A stretch of DNA of 46,378 nucleotides from CAWGCE01 sp964480915 (GTDB taxonomy: Bacteria > Planctomycetota > Planctomycetia > Pirellulales > Pirellulaceae): the NCBI GenBank assembly GCA_964480915.1, contig CAYZRS010000040.1, positions 1 through 46,378 of the forward strand, read 5' to 3'. The notes below the pieces were generated by a model, which made no database searches, was not told where the DNA came from, and saw only the letters and a program-made list of their open reading frames with translations. How positions within the stretch are numbered: the stretch's first letter is position 1; each line of letters starts with the position of its first letter. This document shows positions 33,773 through 41,159 of the stretch, one piece after another. Position numbers and translations under genes: made by a program.

Positions 33773-34744
33773 TCATTTTGCCGTCTCGTGTTCTTGGAAG
33801 AATCGGACGATCAACTCGGTGGCTCGATCTGGATACCGATGCCCCTGTTCGTGAAGATAGGTCACGCAAGGCGCATCGAGATCGGACTGGTAGACCGTGC
33901 ATCCTTCGATTTCCTGCCAAGGTGCACCGTCTGGCCTGCACCCATTGATGTTTCGTTGGACCCGCATCGCATCGGCCTGCCACGAAAATTTTACAAGGCT
34001 GTCATTTTTGCCAGCCAGATGCATGGCCGGTTTCGGCGTAAGTGTTCGGATGTTTCGCCAAGCGGCGGCCGACGGCGCCACGGCCGCGAAGGTATCGGCT
34101 CGTGCTCCCCACAACAGGAACGTGAACGCGCCTCCATTGGAATGACCCGTCGAGTAGACACGTTGCTGATCCACGGGGAACTCCCGTTTCAGAGTCGCCC
34201 AGACCGCGTCGAAGAATTTTAGATCGCGGTCGCCATGATCGCCTGCCAACGATTGCCAGCCCCGCTTCTTACCCTGAGGGTCGGTCAAGCGGCCGGGCGT
34301 GGGGACTCCTTCCATGTACACCACAATCGCGTCCGGCCAAGCTTGGTGGAAGGCAAAACGTGCCGCGGCTTGCGGTGCCGAACCGCCGTGCCCATGAAAA
34401 GCGAACACGACGGGCCGTTTTGTCGTGTCGGCCGTCGGTGGCTGTGCTGGCGGAAGCGACGGTGGAAGATGAATCAATGCGCGGCGCTCGAGCCCGGCGA
34501 CGTTCCAAGTCCGCTCGGTTAGCTCTTCCGTGGCTCGCTGCTGAGCCTCTTTTTGTTGTTTGCGTTCGTCGCGGATCGCTTGCCGTTCGGTGGGAGAGAG
34601 CCGCCCATCGCCGTCTTTGTCAAACCGCTGGAGCAGCATCGCTCGGAACCGCTCGGTCGCGCGCTGTTCCTTGACTTCCTGAGCCCCCAGACGGCCGCCC
34701 AACAGGCCTCCGCAGGCGATACCGATCAAGATGATTTGCTTCAT
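33773..34744 (-). CDS. Secreted EF-hand esterase of the LpqC / PHB depolymerase type
   Basis: A 323-residue exported protein. Residues 1-21 form a signal peptide (KQIILIGIACGGLLGGRLGAQ). An EF-hand loop DKDGDGRLSPTE is at residues 42-53. The alpha/beta hydrolase follows: VVFAFHGHGGS (oxyanion region), TGHSNGGAFT (nucleophile serine), GKNDSLVKF (likely acid) and EQGHRYPDRA (His). This architecture fits the LpqC/feruloyl-esterase or polyhydroxyalkanoate depolymerase group; the substrate could be a plant or algal ester but is not visible. The ATG follows GAGGAT. It is divergent from larE. Confidence 0.85.
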   Translation of the reverse strand: MKQIILIGIACGGLLGGRLGAQEVKEQRATERFRAMLLQRFDKDGDGRLSPTERQAIRDERKQQKEAQQRATEELTERTWNVAGLERRALIHLPPSLPPAQPPTADTTKRPVVFAFHGHGGSAPQAAARFAFHQAWPDAIVVYMEGVPTPGRLTDPQGKKRGWQSLAGDHGDRDLKFFDAVWATLKREFPVDQQRVYSTGHSNGGAFTFLLWGARADTFAAVAPSAAAWRNIRTLTPKPAMHLAGKNDSLVKFSWQADAMRVQRNINGCRPDGAPWQEIEGCTVYQSDLDAPCVTYLHEQGHRYPDRATELIVRFFQEHETAK

Positions 34745-34855
34745 GATAAATCCTCGGTTTCCGGTGCTCGAACCGCTGTTTCACTTTCCACAGCCCTTGA
34801 ATTGGAAACCCCGGACGCGACCGTCTGTTCTGCTCATTTGCCGGAAAAACTCGCG

Positions 34856-35839
34856 ATGTTGCGTTATCGATGCGAACAGAATACCGTTGACCGGATGAAC
34901 CACGCTTCGCATCGTAACAATCCGCACAACCTGAGCGCCGAACAGGCCTCAGTTCGGCAGTCCCACTCCGCCCATCGATCGGTGGAAGAGTTGGCCGATC
35001 GACTCGTTGCCGAGTTGCAGTCGTACGAAAGCGTGATCGTTGCGTTCTCAGCAGGAGTCGACAGTGCCGTGGTGGCCAAAGCGGCGGCTGTTGCTTTGGG
35101 TGAGCGAGCGATCGCCGCCACGGGAGTCAGTCAAAGTCTGGCGGCGGGCGAGTTGGAAGATGCGAAACGGGTCGCGATCGAGATTGGCATCCGACACGAA
35201 GTCATTGAAACGGACGAGTTCAACAAAACGGCGTACACACAGAATGCCTCCGACCGTTGCTTTCATTGCAAGACCGAACTCTACTCGCAGATCGGACCGT
35301 TGGCCGCATCGCTCGACATCGCCACGGTCGTCAACGGGACCAACGTCGATGATCTGGGCGATTACCGTCCAGGCCTAGAAGCGGCCAGTCATTTCCAGGT
35401 GCGCAGTCCGCTCATTGAGTGTGGTTTCGATAAACAAGTCGTCCGCCGATTGGCGACGCATTGGCAGTTGAGTGTCCACGACAAGCCAGCGACCCCGTGT
35501 CTCTCCAGCCGAATTGCGTACGGCGAAGAAGTCACTCCGGCAAGGCTGCAGATGATTGATCGGGCCGAGCAATTCTTGCGCGGACTCGACATGCCAGAAC
35601 TACGCGAGCTGCGCGTCCGTTACCACACGGGCGATCTGGCTCGCATCGAAGTGCCAGCCGCGGCGATTGAGGCCTTAAGCCGGCCGGCGCTCCGCGGCCA
35701 GATCGATCGACGCTTCCGCGAGTTGGGTTTCCGTTTTGTGACGCTCGATTTGGCCGGATTTCAGTCGGGTAGTTTGAACGTGTTGGTGCCGATCGAAACG
35801 TTGACCGGCATCGCCAACGACAACTCGACGGAAGAGTAG
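34856..35839 (+). CDS. larE: LarE-type sacrificial sulfur transferase
   Basis: About 327 residues of the ATP-dependent PP-loop family. The P-loop is AFSAGVDSAVV, followed by DRCFHCKTELY and KPATPCLSSRIAYGEEV. In LarE the cysteine of the PCLxSRI motif donates sulfur to the pyridinium dithiocarboxylate precursor of the nickel-pincer cofactor of lactate racemase. That cysteine is present. LarB and LarC are not in the window, so the cofactor use is uncertain and a related PP-loop role remains possible. The start could be the ATG at 34856 (GGAAAA upstream at a long spacing) or the ATG at 34895. The kinase gene follows 11 bases after the stop. Confidence 0.85.
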   Translation: MLRYRCEQNTVDRMNHASHRNNPHNLSAEQASVRQSHSAHRSVEELADRLVAELQSYESVIVAFSAGVDSAVVAKAAAVALGERAIAATGVSQSLAAGELEDAKRVAIEIGIRHEVIETDEFNKTAYTQNASDRCFHCKTELYSQIGPLAASLDIATVVNGTNVDDLGDYRPGLEAASHFQVRSPLIECGFDKQVVRRLATHWQLSVHDKPATPCLSSRIAYGEEVTPARLQMIDRAEQFLRGLDMPELRELRVRYHTGDLARIEVPAAAIEALSRPALRGQIDRRFRELGFRFVTLDLAGFQSGSLNVLVPIETLTGIANDNSTEE

Positions 35840-35850
35840 GGGGCCTGCGT

Positions 35851-37353
35851 TTGACTTCGCCACCAGGAGAACAGGACCGCGCGGGGCAGACGCTAGGCGA
35901 TTACCAACTCATCCGTCGCTTGGGCCGCGGTGGCATGGCCGACGTCTATCTGGCTCAACAAACGTCGTTGGATCGTTCGGTCGCGCTGAAGGTTCTCAAA
36001 CCCCAGTTGGCCGAAGACGCCAGCTACATCCACCGATTCCATAACGAAGCAAAAGCCGCGGCTGCGCTGATCCACCCCAATATCGTGCAGGTTCATGAAG
36101 TGGGCCAACACGACGGGATACATTTTATCGCGCAGGAATACGTGGCCGGAAAAACGCTAAAGCAATTGCTCGACCAGCAGGGCAGTTTGGCGCCTGACCG
36201 AGCCGTTTCGATCCTCCGCCAGGTCGCGGCCGCACTCCACAAATCGCATCAGCTCAACATCGTCCACCGCGATATTAAGCCGGAGAATGTGCTGATTGAT
36301 GAGGAAGGAGTCGCCAAGGTGGCCGATTTCGGATTGGCCAAACAGACTTCGAATGACGATCTGGCTCTGACGTCGGTCGGTACGGCGATGGGGACTCCGT
36401 ACTACATGAGCCCCGAACAGGTGCAGGGCCAGTCGGTCGATAGCCGCAGCGATGTCTATTCACTGGGAATCACCGCCTTTCAAATGCTGACCGGCCGAGT
36501 CCCCTTCGAGGGCGATACGCCGATGAGCGTCGCCTTGAAGCAAGTCAACTCGCCCGCGCCGACGTTGGGATCAATCAACCCGGAACTACCGCAGACGCTT
36601 TGTCATCTGATCGACACGATGCTCGCCAAAGAGCCGTCGGACCGAGTCGACTCGGCTGCCGATTTGGCTCGCGATCTACAGCTAATCAGCACCGACATGG
36701 GCGCCGACAGTGGTCAGCTTTCGGCTGCCAGCTCGGCCGCCATTTCTGAAGCCGAACGATCGGCGACCGGTTCGCGGCGGCAAGCAGTTGAAGAACTGAC
36801 CGCCGCCTTGGCCAAGAAACGTAACCACTCGCAGCGCAATTACCGCTGGCTCGGATTCGCCACCGCCTGCCTTGTCGGTGCCGTGTTGGCGCGCACGTTG
36901 ATTGACCCGAATCCGCTGGCCCAGGCCGCCAGCATCCCGGTCGTGCCCAAGAAAGACTCGCCACGTCAGCAATACTTCTACGCCACTTACGTGAATACAG
37001 AAGAGGCTTGGCAGGGCGTCTTGGACTACTATCCGATCACCGGCACTGCCGATCGTCAGCGTTACTACGCGCTGCGAGCCAAAACGGGACTGGCTCGTTG
37101 GTACTTAGAAAACGGCAATCCGAACGCGGCCATCGTCTTATTTGATGAGTTGGCCAACCTGGAAACGACCGAGCGCGAACTGCGAGCCATTGGCATCTCG
37201 GGCCTCGCCTTATGCTACGACGCAACGAGTAACCTCGAGAAAGCGGCCGATTTCCTCACGGACGTTAGCCCTTTCGTCGACGAGCTCGACGCGACCACCA
37301 AAAAACGGCTTGCTCGATTGGAAGCGCGGCTGAAGAACGCGCAGAAGAACTGA
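35851..37353 (+). CDS. PknB-type Ser/Thr protein kinase with one membrane helix
   Basis: A 500-residue membrane kinase. GRGGMADVYLA is the glycine loop, Lys47 (VALK) binds ATP, HRDIKPEN holds the catalytic Asp141, and DFGLAK (Asp159) and the GTPYYMSPEQ activation segment complete an intact active site. After the kinase domain (about residues 15-280) and a Ser/Ala-rich linker comes one membrane helix (residues about 332-352), then an external region with helical, TPR-like repeats rather than the PASTA repeats of PknB. The start is a TTG at 35851 with AGGGGG upstream. It probably forms an operon with larE. Confidence 0.92.
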   Translation: MTSPPGEQDRAGQTLGDYQLIRRLGRGGMADVYLAQQTSLDRSVALKVLKPQLAEDASYIHRFHNEAKAAAALIHPNIVQVHEVGQHDGIHFIAQEYVAGKTLKQLLDQQGSLAPDRAVSILRQVAAALHKSHQLNIVHRDIKPENVLIDEEGVAKVADFGLAKQTSNDDLALTSVGTAMGTPYYMSPEQVQGQSVDSRSDVYSLGITAFQMLTGRVPFEGDTPMSVALKQVNSPAPTLGSINPELPQTLCHLIDTMLAKEPSDRVDSAADLARDLQLISTDMGADSGQLSAASSAAISEAERSATGSRRQAVEELTAALAKKRNHSQRNYRWLGFATACLVGAVLARTLIDPNPLAQAASIPVVPKKDSPRQQYFYATYVNTEEAWQGVLDYYPITGTADRQRYYALRAKTGLARWYLENGNPNAAIVLFDELANLETTERELRAIGISGLALCYDATSNLEKAADFLTDVSPFVDELDATTKKRLARLEARLKNAQKN

Positions 37354-37588
37354 CTCGTTTCAGAACGCGCCCCCAGTTTCCCATCGCATTCACTTTGCAC
37401 CGCTAGGCAATAGAGACAGACCCGCTCTGCTCGAACGTTAAGCACCGACGTGCAGGCCACGCACCGCAAGTTTGCGACACGGCAAGACAGAACTCTGGTT
37501 CCGCCATTTTGCGTAGAAAAAAATTAGCTGCCGCCGCTCAGCCGTTCAGTTGCTCAGGCATTCTTGAACTTTGCCCTAACCTTGCAGG

Positions 37589-39073
37589 CTATTCAGCGAC
37601 GATTTCCTGTGCCAGTTCCAAGATCGCATCCGCGTGTCCGATCTGACTAATCTCTTCGATGTTGAAAATCTGTTTCTCGATATCGACGGGAATCCCCGTC
37701 ACTTCATGACACTGGCCGAGGTGATCGAGAAATATTTCGTTCGACATGCCGAGCGTCCAGCCGTTGGGCAACGGCTTTTCCAGGATGTCGGACAGCATGC
37801 CTTGGGTCGGAACGCCAACGATTTTCACGTGAGGGAAAGCTCTCGCGGCCAAGACGAACTCTTCGCCGGCACTGACCGTGGCGTCGGTCGTGACCACGTA
37901 GACCGGTTTGGTAAACGTTTGGACCGTTCCTCGCTTGTCGCAATACGGGACGACGTGAAACTTCTGCAGCAGGTCGGGGTGACCTTGCGGGTATTTGCAC
38001 AGTGCATACCGTTCGCGATCGGCAATGTGGGAAGCGAACGCCATGGCATAGGAATGGTATCCGCCCATGTTGAACGAGACATCAATAATGACCGCTTCGC
38101 ATTCGGCAAACGAGGCAAAGATTCTTCTAAGTTGCTGATGCAGTCGCTTGAGCCCGTCAACCAGTTGGTCGTCATCACCGAAGTTGGCCATGCCGCGCAC
38201 CAATAGATAACCGACCTGCGGCGTCACCTTGCCCCACATGATGTTTTCGCCAAACGCCGTCTTGCCCTCTCCATGCAGCAACCGATCCTTGATCCCAGCG
38301 AATAAACGATCTGACCAGCCGCCGAAGTAATCGGCACGTTCGATCGTTTCTTGTTTGCTGGCGAAGTCGGTTTCTAACGCTGCGCGAATACTCGACATGG
38401 CGTCCGATGTTGTCCTCGATTCACCATCGATTTCGGCGCTGACGCTCGTGTGCCCGTCGTCCAGTCCCTCAAACAGACGTTCAACGACGGCAAATAATTC
38501 TGATTCGGTGGTATCGTCGTTGATGGCCGAACGGGCGGCAGCCATTCGTTGCGGCCAATCGAATTGACGCGCTTCGAAGAACGGATAGAGTTCGCTCATC
38601 GTCTCGTCGATCCGGTCGAGCGTTGCCGACGGACCGGCGGCCGGTGGCTCGGTAAACCGAGCGGGCAAGGCGTCGAGCGGTTCGAGGATGTAGGCCGATT
38701 CGGTTGGGTAGGGCTTGATGTAGCGTCGGCCAGACGGCTGTTGCACGGCAAACATCATGTCCAGCGGCCCGTCGGGCGTGTGCTCCCAACTTTGATGGGT
38801 CGTGTGGCTGTACCAATGAAGTTGGTTCTCGCTGACCTCGAACACGTAACCGTAGCCGCGGGCTTTCCAGATTCCGCGCATGTTCGGGTGAAACACTTCG
38901 TCGGTTTGAATCGGCAGATACTCGTCGGGAGCCAGTGGGTCAGAAGTGAATGCCAATTCCTTGGCAATCTGAGCATTTGCTCGGGTTTCCTGTTCTTCCG
39001 GTGTGATCGTTTTTCCGCAACCGGAAACGAACAGCGTGGCGATCAAAACCGCCGCAGCCCTAGGTTGAAGCAT
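37589..39073 (-). CDS. S41-like peptidase lipoprotein
   Basis: A 494-residue protein with a lipoprotein signal (AAAVLIATLFVSGC, lipobox FVSGC). Residues about 50-140 are a beta-rich region, followed by helices like the tricorn-type core (TMSELYPFFEARQFDWPQRM). The S41 peptidase core has VGYLLVRGMANFG, AVIIDVSFNMGGYHSYA and PVYVVTTDATVSAGEEFVLAARA with the likely nucleophile serine in the last motif, then IVGVPTQGMLSD. Tricorn- or CtpA-like processing of exported proteins at the envelope is the general expectation. The GGGAC before the ATG is a plausible ribosome-binding site. Its lipobox-coding region includes a 35-base sequence that recurs at 44211. Confidence 0.82.
   Translation of the reverse strand: MLQPRAAAVLIATLFVSGCGKTITPEEQETRANAQIAKELAFTSDPLAPDEYLPIQTDEVFHPNMRGIWKARGYGYVFEVSENQLHWYSHTTHQSWEHTPDGPLDMMFAVQQPSGRRYIKPYPTESAYILEPLDALPARFTEPPAAGPSATLDRIDETMSELYPFFEARQFDWPQRMAAARSAINDDTTESELFAVVERLFEGLDDGHTSVSAEIDGESRTTSDAMSSIRAALETDFASKQETIERADYFGGWSDRLFAGIKDRLLHGEGKTAFGENIMWGKVTPQVGYLLVRGMANFGDDDQLVDGLKRLHQQLRRIFASFAECEAVIIDVSFNMGGYHSYAMAFASHIADRERYALCKYPQGHPDLLQKFHVVPYCDKRGTVQTFTKPVYVVTTDATVSAGEEFVLAARAFPHVKIVGVPTQGMLSDILEKPLPNGWTLGMSNEIFLDHLGQCHEVTGIPVDIEKQIFNIEEISQIGHADAILELAQEIVAE
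38998..39032. repeat. 35-base repeat, copy inside the S41 lipoprotein gene
   Basis: Partner of the copy at 44211-44245, 34 of 35 bases identical, same orientation, about 5.2 kb apart. Confidence 0.7.
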
Positions 39074-39494
39074 CTTGGTTGTCCCGTGGAATGGTCATTG
39101 TCTGCTGAGTATTCGCAGCGGGGGCTCGATTCTTGTTAGAAATTTGGCTCGGGACGGAACCGTTGGATGGGGCAATCGCCGATGATCGCACGCCATTGAG
39201 GCTGGCCGAATTCAGCTTGAAAAGGCTGGACGCAATTTTTCCAAACCAACGGGCGCCTGTGAGGAGTGTTTTCTGCGCTGCCGACGAGAGCAAAATTCGA
39301 ACGATCCGGCATGGCCGCTGGCTGAGAGCTGCGGAGTGTTACGCAAGCGGTCTTCCCGTCCACGCTTGTTTTTCGAATGGCCTTAAACTTGCGATTTCCA
39401 TGGTCCGATCGTATAGTTATAGAGCTGGCAGACAAAATTCGGCTTCAAGCCGTGTGGACACCTTTGGGAAGTCCCTATATCTGCTGGCCTTTTT
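39074..39494. other. Gene-free interval upstream of the S41 lipoprotein gene
   Basis: Open frames of 99 (minus) and 125 (plus) codons overlap here, but neither has a ribosome-binding site or recognisable content. Nothing else is seen. Confidence 0.4.
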
Positions 39495-40319
39495 TTATGC
39501 GCGTGCTTGAGCGGTTAATGGATTGTTTTGTGTGTAGAAAACGCCGTATTTCTTATCGCGAGTGTCGTCCACATCGTAGATCAAGCCTGCTTGGTCCCAA
39601 ACGAGTCGCAGGAAGCGGTCTTCCCCGCGCTCGTACAGCCTCTGAATCGTCCAAAGGTAGTAGTCAATCACCTGAAGACAGACGACGTTTGCTGGTTGTC
39701 CGGCGCTGATCTCGATGGGAGCTGTTGCAGTCACTCCCCATTTTTTTCGGAACGCACCACGAGCCGCGTCGAGTGCTTGTTGCAGTGCGTCGGTTCGATC
39801 GGAACTTCCTCGACGGGCAAATGTGATTTGGTATCCGTCGTCCTTATGGAGTCGATCGCGAAACAGGCCGGTCACGCATTTGTCGTAGAGTTGGTTGGGG
39901 CGATACCGATACGTTGGCTTTTCTGCTTGGTGTTCGATGACCTTGTCCAAAATCACCTGCTTGTCCCGAACGACCGCGTAAAACCGAATGTCGTGCTTCA
40001 GTAACATACTGAATACTTCGCGGCGGACTTCAGCCAGATCGTCCTTTGCATGGAACATGATTGCGGTCTTGCGCCGTGCAGGATCAAATGATGGAACGCC
40101 CTTGAAGTATGGGTCTGCGAGCAGTCGGGTCCGTAGTTCGGTCAGATCGTTCGCGACTGCCTGAGGGGCGGCAACATCGGCGACTCCTAAAATAAAGAAC
40201 TTTGAGCATCCGTCTTTGCCAACGATCGGCTTGGCGCGTCTCTTGAATAGGTTCGGATCGCCCGCTTCATCGACGAAGTAGTGGCGAAACGTCCGTTGCC
40301 GGGTTTCCTCTTCGCTCAT
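39495..40319 (-). CDS. DUF3800-domain protein
   Basis: A 274-residue soluble protein. The N-terminal HYFVDEAGDPNLF carries the DE.GD signature of DUF3800, a family predicted to have an RNase H-like fold; further motifs are IMFHAKDD, FYAVVRDK, ITFARRG and LQVIDYYLWTIQRLYE. The ATG at 40319 overlaps the stop of the upstream restriction-system remnant as TGATG, so it was probably translated by coupling. DUF3800 genes are often found beside restriction-modification and other defence genes. The protein itself looks intact, although its neighbours are decayed. Activity is unproven. Confidence 0.82.
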   Translation of the reverse strand: MSEEETRQRTFRHYFVDEAGDPNLFKRRAKPIVGKDGCSKFFILGVADVAAPQAVANDLTELRTRLLADPYFKGVPSFDPARRKTAIMFHAKDDLAEVRREVFSMLLKHDIRFYAVVRDKQVILDKVIEHQAEKPTYRYRPNQLYDKCVTGLFRDRLHKDDGYQITFARRGSSDRTDALQQALDAARGAFRKKWGVTATAPIEISAGQPANVVCLQVIDYYLWTIQRLYERGEDRFLRLVWDQAGLIYDVDDTRDKKYGVFYTQNNPLTAQARA

Positions 40320-40490
40320 CAACCATCCGCTCCGTTTAAGATGTGATGGAGGAAGAATTCGATGGTGAATTGGCGGGAAAGCAATCTCGCGGACAACTGG
40401 TTGCACTTAGACAAAAAGACGGAAACCTTCGACGCGATACGCTCTTGTTCGGACTCAAGTAGCGTTGGGGTGAGGAAGTACTTCACATTG
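40319..40490 (-). pseudogene. Type I restriction specificity subunit (hsdS) C-terminal remnant
   Basis: The frame reads LLESEQERIASKVSVFLSKCNQLSARL, matching the helical C-terminal region of HsdS (commonly '..LAEQxRIVAKVDELMALCDQLEA'). The target-recognition domains are missing. It joins directly, in another frame, to an HsdR N-terminal fragment. Its stop overlaps the start of the DUF3800 gene. Confidence 0.65.
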
Positions 40491-40808
40491 GTCACCATCG
40501 GAAACCGTGTGCTTGTTGTCTTTGACAATTGCCAAAGGCAGGTTGGGAATTTGGTACAGAATGTCGTCGGATCGCGTGCCGACACCCCGTTTTACGATCT
40601 TGCCTCGAACCGATATCCGACCGTCTTTGAAGAAGACTTCGTCAAGTATTTGGGTTTGGATATCCCAACCCGCCTTCTGAATCGCCGGTGCAATGAACTT
40701 CGTGCAGATGTCACGCTCTGACAGCGCTGCCTTGTTTGCTTTTTTCTGCCACTTCGCTGCTTTGGACAAACTCGCCTTAGACAATTTATACGGCCACCGC
40801 CATGGCAA
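40480..40808 (-). pseudogene. Type I restriction endonuclease subunit (hsdR) N-terminal remnant
   Basis: Reads LSERDICTKFIAPAIQKAGWD, FFKDGRISVRGKIVKRGVG and RSDDILYQIPNLPLAIVKDNKH, the N-terminal nuclease domain of HsdR of the EcoEI-like type. In intact enzymes the last motif reads VVEAKDN; here the Glu-Ala of the catalytic ExK motif is absent, and the protein breaks off a few residues later. The helicase part is gone. A deletion joined it to the hsdS tail. Confidence 0.7.
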
Positions 40809-41159
40809 CGGAGTTCGGGAGCAACCCTAACCGTGAACTGTCGATTGTCCCAATTCACTTCCGTAGAAGGCAAGCCCCCTTCTGGTGGTTCGCAATCTAT
40901 GAGCAGTGGGTGAAATATTGAAACCGGGACACCCACGATTTCAACACTAACTGCCGACCCGACAAATGGGTGTCCTGGTTTCGCCCGACCGCGTCAGACG
41001 CATCGACACAGCGATTTGGAAGTTGACGGATCGCCTTCATCGATTTTGCTAAACAATTCACAAAATTCTGCAGATTTATTGCGCTCCATGGAACTGCCGC
41101 TGCAGATCTCATTTCAGCGGCACCGTTCGAACCTCAGAAAATCGCAATTGGAGTGAGTA
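40809..41159. other. Gene-free interval upstream of the 979-residue PEP-CTERM gene
   Basis: Apart from the long palindromic element at 40921-40981 nothing is recognised. An in-frame reading on the minus strand is open but shows no known domain. Confidence 0.4.
40921..40981. repeat. REP-like palindromic element, copy 1
   Basis: AAACCGGGACACCCA (40921-40935) pairs with TGGGTGTCCTGGTTT (40967-40981) in 14 of 15 positions around a 31-base loop. A related copy lies at 44151 on the other side of the gene 41160-44099, in the same orientation. Confidence 0.6.

Noticed and set aside
39133..39510. Plus-strand open frame of 125 codons before the DUF3800 gene end
   Set aside because: TTG start without a ribosome-binding site, overlaps the DUF3800 gene and another open frame; no domain seen.
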